A stretch of DNA of 64,000 nt from an uncultured Lachnospiraceae bacterium (GCA_951801245.1 CATOMC010000001.1:62001-126000); one strand, 5' to 3'; positions 42,940 to 51,516 are shown, counted from the first letter of the stretch. The notes: generated from the letters alone by a model not told the origin. Numbers and translations: made by a program.

Positions 42940-43043
42940 ATGTTTAACGAATAGTTTGTGTAGAGAGAAGTGATAAAGTGAGATTTAGATATTGAATACG
43001 CAAACTACCGCGGCCTTTTTTTAAGGCCACTTTCGTTAAACAT
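42940..43043. ncRNA. Candidate structured element, three-way junction
   Basis: The 19 bases at 42940-42958 are complementary to two later segments: ATGTTTAACGAA pairs with TTCGTTAAACAT (43032-43043, 12 perfect pairs) and TAGTTTG with CAAACTA (43001-43007). Between those segments lies the hairpin GGCCTT-TTTTT-AAGGCC (43012-43028). The fold is a closed three-way junction of 104 bases in a gene-free gap. Strand and function are unknown; a miniature mobile element with 12-base terminal inverted repeats is the alternative, but I see no clear target duplication. Confidence 0.4.
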
Positions 43044-43080
43044 TCTGGTTGAATTCCTTGTTCCTTATAATGTATAAATA

Positions 43081-43106
43081 TAACGCGGCTTTTGTCGGCC
43101 GCGTTA
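43081..43106 (-). terminator. Terminator of the minus-strand exporter unit
   Basis: TAACGCGGC (43081-43089) pairs with GCCGCGTTA (43098-43106). On the minus strand it lies 15 bases past the stop of the 76-residue gene and is followed by a T-rich stretch (TATATTTAT). Confidence 0.7.
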
Positions 43107-43120
43107 ATTTGCTTTGTTTT

Positions 43121-43351
43121 CTATTTTCCATGACGTTCTCGGTAGTCTTCGGAACTGTTATATTTGGTCACATAGGTTTGATAATCATTTTGTTTGTCGC
43201 GCAGTTGTTGATGTGTCCTGACACGATGATAAGATTCATGATAATCCCTTACAAAATTAATATCTGTGGATTTATTTTGTTTGGCCCTGCGATGCAGGTA
43301 TACATATATAAGAATCAAAAAAATCGCGGTTAATATAAATACACCAGCCAT
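43121..43351 (-). CDS. Small single-pass membrane protein (76 aa)
   Basis: The 76-residue product begins with a hydrophobic helix (MAGVFILTAIFLILIYVYLH) and continues with a hydrophilic, Arg/Asp/Tyr-rich tail ending RERHGK. GAGGAG lies 9 bases before the ATG, which supports this frame over a plus-strand frame in the same place. It follows the AI-2E exporter gene by 29 bases and could share its transcript. No family recognised. Confidence 0.6.
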   Translation of the reverse strand: MAGVFILTAIFLILIYVYLHRRAKQNKSTDINFVRDYHESYHRVRTHQQLRDKQNDYQTYVTKYNSSEDYRERHGK

Positions 43352-43380
43352 GTTTTATTTCTCCTCATTATTTTTGGTGT

Positions 43381-44697
43381 TCAAGTTTCATCGTTTGACT
43401 CTGTTTTGACCCGTTTTGAAAGCATGAACGTTGATTTCTTCTTTTCTTTGACGGGAGGAACATATTCTGTAAAGACTTTAGATTCCTCGATTTGTCCAAC
43501 GGTCATATAAGGCTGTATTTCTGTCGGTAATTCCTTTTTACGAAGGAGTCTGTTGACAAAAGCTTTAATGCCTGCATATATCACAGCAAAGATAGGCACA
43601 CCGACAATCATGCCTAAAACGCCGAACAGGCCGCTGAATATCGTGATTGCAAAAATAACCCAGAATCCGGATAATCCGGTAGAATCACCAAGAATCTTGG
43701 GGCCCAGAATATTGCCATCAAATTGTTGAATGACAAGGATAAGAATTACAAAATACAGTGCCTGCATGGGATCGACCATCAGGACTAACAACGCACTGGG
43801 AATTCCGCCAATCCAGGGACCAAAGAATGGAATCACATTGGTGACGCCAACGATCACGCTTACAAGGATTGCATAGGGAGTTCCAATAATACTGGTACAG
43901 ACAAAGCAGATAATACCGATAATAATGGAATCAACAAGCTTACCGCCGATAAATCCGATAAAAGTACTGTGAATAAAACGGAAATTGGAAATCAGCTCAT
44001 TGCCGGCTTTGCGGTCAAAAAGCGCGTAGGCAATCTTTTTGGCCTGCCCGGCAAATTTTTCTTTGCTTCCAAGCACATAAATGGAAAGGATAAAACCGAT
44101 GATAAAGTTCCAAAGAGCCTTGAAGACACCGATCACGCTCAGGGACAGGGTTTTAATCAGTTCATTGATATATGGAAGCAGGTTTGTATTCACATATTCC
44201 ATGATTCTGGCGGAATACTGATTGATCAACTGATTGACGGCAACTTCCAGATCCGGATTATCTTTGATCAGTCCAAGCGCCCAATTGGTCAGGTTATTTA
44301 CATAGACAGGCATCTGAAATATAATGCTCTGTATGCTGCGGATCACTTCCGGGATAATCAGGCCAAAAAACTCATATAAAACAGCCAGAATCAATACTAT
44401 AGTCAGCAGGATAGACAGTGCCCTGATACGACGCTTCGTCTTGGAAGTCATGGGCAGATTTGCTTTGAGATACAAGGGCTTGATAATACATTTTTCAATC
44501 TTATTCAAAATTGGAGTGATCAGGTATGCCAATACAAAACCATCGATAATCGGCATGGAAATGCTGATCATCTTGCCGATGCCGCCCGTAAAGCTGGAAC
44601 GGTGAAATAGTACATAATAAAATAAAATGCTGCCGGCAATTACCAAAAAAGCCGTAATTCCCCAATAGAGATATTTTTTGTTATACTTTATCTTCAT
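43381..44697 (-). CDS. AI-2E family transporter
   Basis: The 438-residue membrane protein belongs to the AI-2E (PerM/YdiK) family, with about eight membrane segments, a long extracellular region near 100-200 and the conserved end IVGVTNVIPFFGPWIGGIP and GLFGVLGMIVGVPIFAVIYA. Members include AI-2 exporters and Na/H antiporters, so the substrate is open. The ATG at 44697 begins MKIKYNKKYLYWGI; the frame stays open 69 codons upstream, but that part is not family-like. A TATAAT at 44830-44835 (minus) may belong to its promoter. Confidence 0.85.
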   Translation of the reverse strand: MKIKYNKKYLYWGITAFLVIAGSILFYYVLFHRSSFTGGIGKMISISMPIIDGFVLAYLITPILNKIEKCIIKPLYLKANLPMTSKTKRRIRALSILLTIVLILAVLYEFFGLIIPEVIRSIQSIIFQMPVYVNNLTNWALGLIKDNPDLEVAVNQLINQYSARIMEYVNTNLLPYINELIKTLSLSVIGVFKALWNFIIGFILSIYVLGSKEKFAGQAKKIAYALFDRKAGNELISNFRFIHSTFIGFIGGKLVDSIIIGIICFVCTSIIGTPYAILVSVIVGVTNVIPFFGPWIGGIPSALLVLMVDPMQALYFVILILVIQQFDGNILGPKILGDSTGLSGFWVIFAITIFSGLFGVLGMIVGVPIFAVIYAGIKAFVNRLLRKKELPTEIQPYMTVGQIEESKVFTEYVPPVKEKKKSTFMLSKRVKTESNDET

Positions 44698-44969
44698 TAG
44701 CAAAAACCCCACTATATATATTGTAATCCTGCGTCTACTAATATAAAAGCCACAGAAGCCGTAATACAAAAGCAACTCCAGAAGAATAACGAAGTAATTC
44801 TTGGGACGCAGAGTGCTGACTCTGTGTTTATTATACCATCTTTTACAAACTTTGGCATAATAATTTACGCAATAATTTTTAAAAAATTTAGTGCTAAGTA
44901 TCATAATACTCTGTATAATGGATTTGACAGATATGCAGGAATCAAAATTAAGATCATGATGAGGTGTTT

Positions 44970-45716
44970 ATGAGATTACAACAGGTGTTGAGCCTTACCA
45001 GAAAGGCTATCGACGATTATCATATGATTGAACCGGGGGATAAAATTGCGGTTGGCATATCCGGTGGAAAGGACAGTCTTACACTGCTCTATGCCCTGCA
45101 GGGACTTAGGCGTTTTTATCCGGCTTCTTTTGAGCTGTGTGCGGTGACTGTGGATTTGGGATTCGGGAATCTTGATCTTGGACAGATTGAGGAATTATGC
45201 CGTACATTGGATGTGGAGTATCATATTATAAAGACAGATATTGGGAAGATTATTTTTGAGGACCGCCGCGAATCCAATCCCTGTTCTTTATGCGCCAAGA
45301 TGCGAAAAGGGGCATTGAATGATGCGATGAAGGCGTCTGGCTGTAATAAGGTAGCTTATGCGCATCATAAGGATGATGTGGTGGAGACTATGATGATGTC
45401 TTTGATTTACGAGGGGCGCTTTCATACGTTTCGTCCGGTCACATACCTGGACCGTACACAGATTACTGTGATAAGGCCTTTGATCTATATGAATGAGGCC
45501 GATGTGATCGGTTTTGTCAAAAAGCATGATGTGCCGGTGGTCAAAAGTCCCTGCCCTGCTGACGGGCATACGAAACGGGAATATGTCAAAGAATTGATGC
45601 GTGAAATGAACCGGGAAGCACCGGGTGTTAAGGAACGCATGTTTACTGCAATCACAAACGGTAAGATTAAAGGATGGGAAACAGATGGACATCAACAGCA
45701 ACCAGAATTATCATGA
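44970..45716 (+). CDS. ttcA: TtcA-like tRNA 2-thiocytidine synthase (PP-loop ATPase)
   Basis: TtcA thiolates C32 of tRNA using an ATP PP-loop and an iron-sulfur cluster. The 248-residue protein has the PP-loop VGISGGKDSLTLL, the Cys pair in NPCSLCAKMRKG and a third Cys in KSPCPADGHTKRE, the expected cluster ligands. The ATG at 44970 follows GAGG by 5 bases; a GTG at 44964 overlaps it. Other TtcA/TtuA members exist, so substrate base is inferred. It overlaps the next gene by 32 bases. A TATAAT at 44914-44919 may serve it. Confidence 0.88.
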   Translation: MRLQQVLSLTRKAIDDYHMIEPGDKIAVGISGGKDSLTLLYALQGLRRFYPASFELCAVTVDLGFGNLDLGQIEELCRTLDVEYHIIKTDIGKIIFEDRRESNPCSLCAKMRKGALNDAMKASGCNKVAYAHHKDDVVETMMMSLIYEGRFHTFRPVTYLDRTQITVIRPLIYMNEADVIGFVKKHDVPVVKSPCPADGHTKREYVKELMREMNREAPGVKERMFTAITNGKIKGWETDGHQQQPELS

Positions 45717-46767
45717 TCAACAAAATATAGAAAATATCAATAAAATGCGGGATGTTTTGGAAACACTTCCTAAATTCTGCAAACAGTTTTTTCGGGGAAT
45801 TACGAATTCAACTTCTGCGCGCACAAGGCTTGCATATGCATATGATATCAGATTGTTTTTTGAGTTTTTACATGAAAAAAACAGCTACTGCGCAAAGATG
45901 GATATTAAGGACTACCCGCTCTCTCTGTTGGACATGCTAAGCAGGGAGGACATAGAGGAATATTCCGAATTTCTTTCCTATTATCAAAAAGACGGTAAAG
46001 TCTACACCAATGATGAACTTGGCAAAAAGAGAAAACTGGCTTCTCTGCGCAGTTTCTATAACTATTATTTTAAAGAAGAACTGATTTCCAAAAATCCGGC
46101 GCAACTCGTACCGCTTCCGAAGCTGCATGAAAAGGAAATTGTACGGTTAGATGCGGATGAGGTAGCCGTCCTTTTGGATCAGGTGGAGGACGGCACGGGA
46201 CTTACGAAGACCCAGCAGCGTTTTCACAATGTGACCAAGGTGCGGGATATGGCGCTTCTTACACTGCTTCTCGGGACAGGAATCCGTGTGTCGGAGTGCG
46301 TGGGTCTTGACCTGAGCGATGTGGATTTTCGAAATAACGGCATTAAGATCCGCAGAAAGGGAGGCTATGAGGCCGTAGTTTATTTTGGCGATGAGGTAGA
46401 AGAAGCCTTGCAGGCCTATATGGAAGAACGGCACCATACGATTCCTAAGTCCGGACATGAGGAAGCACTTTTCTTATCCATGCAGAACAGGCGGATTTCC
46501 GTGCGCGCCGTGGAAAATCTGGTCAAGAAGTACTCTTCCACTGTCACCACGCTAAAGAAAATTACGCCCCATAAGCTGCGCAGTACTTATGGCACTTCTC
46601 TTTATCATGAGACAGGTGATATCTATCTGGTCGCGGACGTGCTTGGTCATAAGGATGTCAACACCACCAGAAAGCATTACGCTGCCCTGGAAGAAGACAG
46701 GCGGCGTTCGGCGGCCAATAAGGTAACTTTGCGTGAAAAATATGATCCGCAGGGAAAAGAACCGTGA
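45685..46767 (+). CDS. Tyrosine recombinase (XerC/D-like)
   Basis: The 360-residue protein has an N-terminal SAM-like domain (ARTRLAYAYDIRLFFEFL) and a catalytic domain with the tyrosine recombinase residues: Arg in GTGIRVSECVGLDLSDVD, HKLRSTYGTSLY (H-x-x-R), and GHKDVNTTRKHYA (His and nucleophilic Tyr). It resembles chromosomal XerC/XerD rather than a phage integrase; no attachment sites or phage genes are seen nearby. The ATG at 45685 follows AAAGGATGGG and lies inside the end of the ttcA-like gene. Confidence 0.88.
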   Translation: MDINSNQNYHDQQNIENINKMRDVLETLPKFCKQFFRGITNSTSARTRLAYAYDIRLFFEFLHEKNSYCAKMDIKDYPLSLLDMLSREDIEEYSEFLSYYQKDGKVYTNDELGKKRKLASLRSFYNYYFKEELISKNPAQLVPLPKLHEKEIVRLDADEVAVLLDQVEDGTGLTKTQQRFHNVTKVRDMALLTLLLGTGIRVSECVGLDLSDVDFRNNGIKIRRKGGYEAVVYFGDEVEEALQAYMEERHHTIPKSGHEEALFLSMQNRRISVRAVENLVKKYSSTVTTLKKITPHKLRSTYGTSLYHETGDIYLVADVLGHKDVNTTRKHYAALEEDRRRSAANKVTLREKYDPQGKEP

Positions 46768-46780
46768 TCATATCGGCTCT

Positions 46781-47173
46781 TTACACCTGTTCGTCATAAT
46801 AGGGAACAATCAGATGCTGTCCGTAGCAGATAGTATCATCCGGGAGTGTGTTGACCCGAATGACTTCATTGATATAATCATTCACGGACTCATAATGTTC
46901 CTGGTCCATGTACTCCTCTGCTATGGACCAGAGAGTATCCTTGCTGGAAACGGTGATACTCTTGTAATACTTGTAAGAAGCCTGATTGGAATCGTCTTTG
47001 GCGCTGGAGCGGAATGTACAAACGGAAATGGAACAGGTTACGATCAGGCATACGGTCATCATAAACAGAAGAAAGTTTTTGCGCATTTCTTTTTGACGGC
47101 GTAATCTGTTCTGATAGATTCTTTTCTCACTTCTCATATCTTCTGCTCTGTACTGTCTTATATTGTTCCTCAT
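46781..47173 (-). CDS. LysM protein, probable SOS cell division inhibitor (YneA-like)
   Basis: The 130-residue protein has a basic tail, one membrane helix or signal anchor (about 33-50) and a C-terminal LysM domain (ITVSSKDTLWSIAEEYM ... GQHLIVPYY). In Bacillus and relatives, YneA has the same architecture, is divergent from lexA and blocks division during SOS. The arrangement here is identical: divergent from lexA with LexA boxes between, one of them inside its promoter. Function is inferred from context and architecture. Confidence 0.8.
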   Translation of the reverse strand: MRNNIRQYRAEDMRSEKRIYQNRLRRQKEMRKNFLLFMMTVCLIVTCSISVCTFRSSAKDDSNQASYKYYKSITVSSKDTLWSIAEEYMDQEHYESVNDYINEVIRVNTLPDDTICYGQHLIVPYYDEQV

Positions 47174-47207
47174 ACGTACCACCGATCCTTTCTCTGAAAA
47201 TCGAAAA

Positions 47208-47306
47208 CGAACAAATGTTGCGAACAAATGTTCTCATTGACTGTATTATACAGAACATATTTTCGAAAGTCAACACTTTTTGGGAGAAAAATCGAACAAA
47301 TATTCT
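47208..47306. promoter_or_regulatory. Four LexA boxes between the LysM gene and lexA
   Basis: Matches to the Firmicutes LexA box (CGAACATATGTTCG type) are CGAACAAATGTTGC at 47208, CGAACAAATGTTCT at 47221, AGAACATATTTTCG at 47252 and CGAACAAATATTCT at 47293. The third lies between the -35 and -10 of the LysM promoter. The fourth lies 11 bases before the lexA -35. Confidence 0.85.
47245..47273 (-). promoter_or_regulatory. Promoter of the LysM gene
   Basis: On the minus strand TTGACT (47268-47273) and TATAAT (47245-47250) are exactly 17 bases apart, with a LexA box filling the spacer. This would be tightly repressed until SOS induction. Confidence 0.85.
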
Positions 47307-47316
47307 GAATATGTGT

Positions 47317-47345
47317 TTGCTTTTTCAAATCGGCTGTGCTATGAT
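47317..47345 (+). promoter_or_regulatory. Promoter of lexA
   Basis: TTGCTT (47317-47322) and TATGAT (47340-47345) with a 17-base spacer, 51 bases ahead of the lexA ATG and just after a LexA box. Confidence 0.7.
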
Positions 47346-47395
47346 AATGATAACGTCAGCGATAAACGGCACGCAGAAAGGAAAAGGAAAGTAAT

Positions 47396-48016
47396 ATGGC
47401 ATATGGTAAGATAACTGCAAAGCAACAGCAGATACTTGATTATATTAAAGACGAGATACTCAAGCGCGGCTATCCGCCGGCTGTCCGGGAAATCTGTGAG
47501 GCGGTTAATCTCAAATCCACCTCTTCTGTCCACTCCCATTTGGAGACGCTGGAGAAGAACGGCTACATAAGGCGTGATCCCACGAAGCCCAGGGCCATTG
47601 AAATCTGTGACGATAATTTCCAGATGGTGCGCACGGAGATGGTATCTCTCCCGGTCATCGGACAGGTGGCGGCGGGTCAGCCGATCCTTGCGGAGGAGAA
47701 CATTGAGAGTTATTTTCCGGTACCGGCAGATATGGTGCCAAGCGGAGAATCTTTTGTACTTAAGGTTAAGGGCGATTCCATGATCAATGTGGGAATTTTA
47801 AGCGGCGATCAGATTTTTGTAAAAAGCTGCCAGACGGCCAGTAATGGAGATACGGTAGTTGCCATGATTGATGACTCTGCTACGGTTAAGACTTTTTATC
47901 GGGAAGACGGACATGTCCGCCTGCAGCCGGAAAATGATTCCATGGATCCGATCATTGTGGATGACTGCCAGATTCTGGGCAAGGTTTTTGGGGTATTCCG
48001 GCTTTACAGACATTGA
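47396..48016 (+). CDS. lexA: LexA repressor
   Basis: LexA represses SOS genes and self-cleaves with activated RecA. The 206-residue protein has the N-terminal winged helix ([33 protein letters not shown]), the cleavage site Ala93-Gly94 in QVAAGQP, catalytic Ser128 in KGDSM and Lys165 in ATVKTFY. All parts needed for autoproteolysis are intact. It is probably autoregulated by the boxes upstream. Confidence 0.97.
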   Translation: MAYGKITAKQQQILDYIKDEILKRGYPPAVREICEAVNLKSTSSVHSHLETLEKNGYIRRDPTKPRAIEICDDNFQMVRTEMVSLPVIGQVAAGQPILAEENIESYFPVPADMVPSGESFVLKVKGDSMINVGILSGDQIFVKSCQTASNGDTVVAMIDDSATVKTFYREDGHVRLQPENDSMDPIIVDDCQILGKVFGVFRLYRH

Positions 48017-48036
48017 ATAAACATTATGGACATGGA

Positions 48037-48099
48037 ATGCAATCTTATGGATATTAGATGCAATCTTACAAGTAATAGATAGAATCTTACAGATATTAG
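48037..48099 (+). repeat. Three 21-base tandem repeats after lexA
   Basis: Copies at 48037-48057, 48058-48078 and 48079-48099 share the pattern AT-x-x-AATCTTA-x-x-x-x-x-ATTAG/AATAG. They are non-coding and begin 20 bases after the lexA stop; the rest of the 300-base gap is AT-rich. Confidence 0.75.
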
Positions 48100-48240
48100 A
48101 TAAAATAATGTAAAATATATTGAAAAATAAAATATTGTATGCGGATATATTTCCTGTTTTCTATAAAATTTCCAGTATGTGTGATACTCTGCGAGACATA
48201 ATAATAGTAACTGTCTAGCCGGCAAATGCGCTAACAGTTA

Positions 48241-48280
48241 TTATGTGAAAAAATGATGCATTTTATTATTTATCACATAA
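48241..48280. other. Inverted repeat ahead of the DUF378 gene
   Basis: TTATGTGA (48241-48248) and TCACATAA (48273-48280) are perfect inverted repeats; inside lies AAAATG/CATTTT. There is no T-run, so it is not a terminator. It could be an operator or a leader hairpin for the gene at 48320. Confidence 0.45.
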
Positions 48281-48319
48281 ATATGGGGATTCGATGTATT
48301 ATGAAGGGGGATGGAAAAC

Positions 48320-48541
48320 ATGAGAAATAAAGGTTTAGACTGTCTTGCCCTGACAATTGCCATCATTGGTGCTGTCAACTGGGGGTTGATCGGACTTTTC
48401 AGCTTTGACCTCGTGGCATTTATTTTTGGTAACATGTCATGGTTTTCAAGGATTATTTATGCTTTGGTAGGTATCGCCGGACTCTATATTATTACGTTCT
48501 ATATGTATACGGGCGGCGTGGAACAATCACACGAAGCATAG
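48320..48541 (+). CDS. DUF378 family small membrane protein
   Basis: The 73-residue protein has two membrane helices and the DUF378 pattern LTIAIIGAVNWGLIGLF and RIIYALVGIAGLY. The function of the family is unknown. GGGGG at 48306-48310 fits the ATG at 48320; ATG 48311 is too close. The transcript ends in the structured region and terminator below. Confidence 0.85.
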   Translation: MRNKGLDCLALTIAIIGAVNWGLIGLFSFDLVAFIFGNMSWFSRIIYALVGIAGLYIITFYMYTGGVEQSHEA

Positions 48542-48608
48542 CACAACATGGGCCTGTTTCGTCAGGTGATGAGGCAGAGAAACGTGCCCGTTTACGGGGC
48601 AGGCGAAG

Positions 48609-48643
48609 GGACTCCGGTTTTGTTCTATACCGGGGTCCTTTTT
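48609..48643 (+). terminator. Terminator of the DUF378 transcript
   Basis: GGACTCCGGT (48609-48618) pairs with ACCGGGGTCC (48629-48638) with one G-T pair, followed by TTTTT. A second hairpin, GCCC/GGGC, and a possible long helix (48550-48589) precede it. Confidence 0.85.
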
Positions 48644-48655
48644 GTGATAGGATGG

Positions 48656-48684
48656 TTGAAATCCAAAATATGGAATAGTATAAT
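48656..48684 (+). promoter_or_regulatory. Promoter of the GT-C-like gene
   Basis: TTGAAA (48656-48661) and TATAAT (48679-48684) are 17 bases apart, 13 bases beyond the DUF378 terminator and 34 bases before the next ATG. Confidence 0.75.
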
Positions 48685-48718
48685 AAATCATAAAGTTTTG
48701 TGAAGGGAATGTAAGGAA

Positions 48719-50356
48719 ATGCCGGTATTTGATTCTGTACTGCTCAACGTATACAGGACGCGTTTATACTTGCCGCTTCTGATCATAGGGGTGGTCTTCT
48801 TGTTATCGCCCCAGTTTCGGATGGCGGTTGACAGGGTGACGGATATTTTTGCGGGATTAAGCACAGGTACCATGGCGGCTGTGCTGTTTGTGGCCACATT
48901 TCTTCTTGCCGTGCTTGTCTGCTATGACGGCAAAAGCTGGGGTGGTGATTTCAGCCAGTATTTTGCGCAGGCCAGAGCGCTTGCCGACCATTCTGTTGGG
49001 GACTGGTATGAGAAAAATATCTTCATCATAAATACTTCCGCAGAAGGTATCGGGTCGGATGTGTATCCATGGTTCTGGTCCATTCTTCTTCTGCCCATGT
49101 ATAAGCTTTTCGGGTTTCATATGCCGTTGTTAAAAGTGTATGAGGCGCTATATTTTGCCGCCAGTATGATACCTCTTGTGCATATATTGCGGCGGCGTAT
49201 GAGTGGAAAGCCGGCATTCTTAATCTGTCTGGGAATCGCATGCAATATGTCCTTTTTGATATATGTCAATTCCATCGAGTCAGATATCCCTTGTATGTTT
49301 ATGATATTACTTACGGTAAATGTCATAGATGTATATCATGAGAGTTTGAGAACCCATGGTATCTGGTATAAGATTTTGCTGGGAATTTTGGTTGGTATCC
49401 TGATATTTGCTTCCTGTGAGACCAAAACCATGAACCAGGCACTGCTTCTTGCGCTGTTGGTCTATGACGTTATCATCATCGCGCTCTCTGCCATCAGGAT
49501 ATTTGTCAGGAAAGAAAAGCCGCTGGATGTCAAAGGGCTGCCCGGTAAGATTCTTGTGTGGGCGATGCCGTTTGTCAGCTTTATGATATCAGCCAGGGTG
49601 TTTTATACGTATCTGCCCAGAAGCGGCGGCACATATAACGACTATTTTGAATTTACGATTGGCAGGCTGTTGGAGAATCTGACAGGATATTTCAAGATTT
49701 TCGGACAGTTAGTATGTGCGACCTCCCGCCCGGTCATCACGGTGATCAGCTATACGGGAGCTTTTCTGCTGCTTGTGCTTGCGATCATTGGCATGACCTA
49801 TAAGTTTAAAGAAGAATTATATCTTGTAATTTATATCGGCGGCATGATGTGTATGCTCTTCTTTTATGATTATATGGGTGCGAGGTTTATGTTCGGGATT
49901 TATCCGCTTTTTATGTTGTTTGCCTATTGCGGCTGCTCCTATGTAAAAGAAAAATACGTGGATTATAAATGGATTGAATGGGCCAAGCTGCTTTTACAAG
50001 ACGGTTATCTTCTGTATATGATCATCTTACTTGTTTCTTTTGGTACGGTGGCGGTCTCTATCCAGACAGGGCATTATTCCATGCGGCAGGCAGATTCTGC
50101 GGAGGCTCAGGAATTTTATGCATATGTCAATGAACATATCAGTGATGATGAGGTTATTTATTTCTTTAAGCCAAGGGTTTTGTATTTGTACACCAATGTC
50201 TATTCCTACAACTGGTACAATGAAACAGATCACATGGAGATGGCGGATTATATAGCGGTTTGCGAGGACGATGGGTATGATCGTGTACGGGCATATGCAC
50301 AGGAATACGGAACGCTTATATATGAGAACAGATTATTCAGCCTATATGAGTTATGA
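48719..50356 (+). CDS. Polytopic membrane protein, GT-C glycosyltransferase-like
   Basis: The 545-residue protein has about 11 membrane helices and a short C-terminal outside domain. The first large loop contains SWGGDFSQYFAQARAL with an acidic residue, as in GT-C enzymes (GT39/GT83-like) that use lipid-linked sugars. I cannot identify the exact family, donor or acceptor. It has its own promoter. Its 3' end overlaps the convergent LytTR gene by 6 bases, with no terminator between. Confidence 0.65.
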   Translation: MPVFDSVLLNVYRTRLYLPLLIIGVVFLLSPQFRMAVDRVTDIFAGLSTGTMAAVLFVATFLLAVLVCYDGKSWGGDFSQYFAQARALADHSVGDWYEKNIFIINTSAEGIGSDVYPWFWSILLLPMYKLFGFHMPLLKVYEALYFAASMIPLVHILRRRMSGKPAFLICLGIACNMSFLIYVNSIESDIPCMFMILLTVNVIDVYHESLRTHGIWYKILLGILVGILIFASCETKTMNQALLLALLVYDVIIIALSAIRIFVRKEKPLDVKGLPGKILVWAMPFVSFMISARVFYTYLPRSGGTYNDYFEFTIGRLLENLTGYFKIFGQLVCATSRPVITVISYTGAFLLLVLAIIGMTYKFKEELYLVIYIGGMMCMLFFYDYMGARFMFGIYPLFMLFAYCGCSYVKEKYVDYKWIEWAKLLLQDGYLLYMIILLVSFGTVAVSIQTGHYSMRQADSAEAQEFYAYVNEHISDDEVIYFFKPRVLYLYTNVYSYNWYNETDHMEMADYIAVCEDDGYDRVRAYAQEYGTLIYENRLFSLYEL

Positions 50357-51082
50357 CTGGCGGCATAATTTCTGATGATAGTGCAGGTAATGTTTGACGA
50401 ACTCATGGTAATTCTGTTTCGACATGAGTGCTGTTCCCTTTTTCAGATAGATTGTCTTGGCATCATATTTGGTAATATAGCGGAAATTTACCAGATAAGC
50501 TCTGTGTGGACGAAAGAAATCCTCTCCCACCCGCTTTTCCAGATCTTTCATTTTACCATAGTATTCAATATCATTGTTCATGGTATGGATCATAATTTTC
50601 CGGTCATATACTTCGGCATAAACGATGTCTTCTAAATGTACGGTTATGTGCTTTCCGCCTGTGGTGATCAGGAGACCCGGATTCACAGAGGCGGCAGGCA
50701 CCTGTGCGGACTTCGCCGTTATTCTGTCCATGACCTGTTTTCTGGCATTTGTAAAGACTTCTGCAAATTTATCATTTGCAAAAGGTTTGATCAGATAATG
50801 AAAAGCGCCCACATCAAAAGCTTCCAGGACATAATCCGCTGTGGCCGTCACGAAGATGATCACGAACCTGTTATCCTGTTTCCTGAGTTTTCTGGCTGTT
50901 TCCATGCCATTCAACTGGGGCATCTGGATATCGAGAAACAATATATCCGGTAAATCATCAGCGCACAAAAGCGCCTCACCGGAAGCATAATATGCTATGG
51001 CGTCGTTTGGATATAAGCGCTTTATCTTGTCTGCAATATATTCCCGTACTTCTCTCTCATCATCGCATATTCCAATCCGCAT
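50351..51082 (-). CDS. LytTR family response regulator
   Basis: The 243-residue protein has a receiver domain (CDDE at 6-9, phosphoacceptor Asp in ILFLDIQMP, Lys in YLIKPF) and a C-terminal LytTR DNA-binding domain (ITVHLEDIVYAEVYDRKI, FFRPHRAYLVNFRYI). Such regulators usually control autolysis, peptide signalling or virulence genes. No histidine kinase is adjacent, so it is an orphan in this window. A TATAAT (51110-51115, minus strand) overlaps the rsfS stop. Confidence 0.9.
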   Translation of the reverse strand: MRIGICDDEREVREYIADKIKRLYPNDAIAYYASGEALLCADDLPDILFLDIQMPQLNGMETARKLRKQDNRFVIIFVTATADYVLEAFDVGAFHYLIKPFANDKFAEVFTNARKQVMDRITAKSAQVPAASVNPGLLITTGGKHITVHLEDIVYAEVYDRKIMIHTMNNDIEYYGKMKDLEKRVGEDFFRPHRAYLVNFRYITKYDAKTIYLKKGTALMSKQNYHEFVKHYLHYHQKLCRQS

Positions 51083-51110
51083 GTAAGAATCATCCCGCTT
51101 TCCGCATTCA

Positions 51111-51458
51111 TTATAGTTTATCTTTTTCTATCATAACACCATCCCGCCAGATCCTTTCCAGATCATAGAAAAGGCGATTCTCCCGGTCGAAAATATGGAT
51201 GATCACATCCTGAAAGTCCATCAGGATCCAGTTGGCATTCTGATAGCCCTCCATCTGCCTGATATGACAGCCGCTGCGGCCGAGCACTTCTGAAACATTG
51301 TCGGCCATCGCCTGAATCTGGCTCTTGTTGCTGCCGTCTGCAATGATGAAATAATCTGCAATGGTAGAAATGTGGCTGATATCAATGATACGGATATCTT
51401 CCGCCTTCTTATCTTCCAGGGCGCCTATAGCGAGTTTTGCGATCTCGTTTGTGCTCAT
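51111..51458 (-). CDS. rsfS: Ribosome silencing factor RsfS
   Basis: RsfS binds ribosomal protein L14 and blocks subunit joining in stationary phase. The 115-residue protein shows the family pattern IRIIDISHISTIADYFIIADG, QIQAMADNV and YQNANWILMDFQDVIIHIFD. It ends the nadD-yqeK-rsfS order common in Firmicutes. Confidence 0.95.
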   Translation of the reverse strand: MSTNEIAKLAIGALEDKKAEDIRIIDISHISTIADYFIIADGSNKSQIQAMADNVSEVLGRSGCHIRQMEGYQNANWILMDFQDVIIHIFDRENRLFYDLERIWRDGVMIEKDKL

Positions 51459-51516
51459 ATACGTTATTCAAATCCTTTCTTTGTACGTGTGTTCGTTTAT
51501 TTTTTTGAATAAAACA

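Noticed and set aside
43049..43333. Hydrophobic plus-strand frame
   Set aside because: It is the mirror of the minus-strand 76-residue gene, which has a GAGGAG site and a better product; the hydrophobicity comes from the complementary strand.
45685..46767. Integrase of a mobile island
   Set aside because: The protein resembles chromosomal Xer recombinases, and neighbours are housekeeping genes without attachment repeats or phage genes.
48037..48099. CRISPR array
   Set aside because: The repeats are 21 bases, directly adjacent, without spacers, and there are no cas genes.
48542..48643. Possible riboswitch controlling the GT-C-like gene
   Set aside because: A TTGAAA-N17-TATAAT promoter lies after the terminator, so the gene does not depend on the leader.
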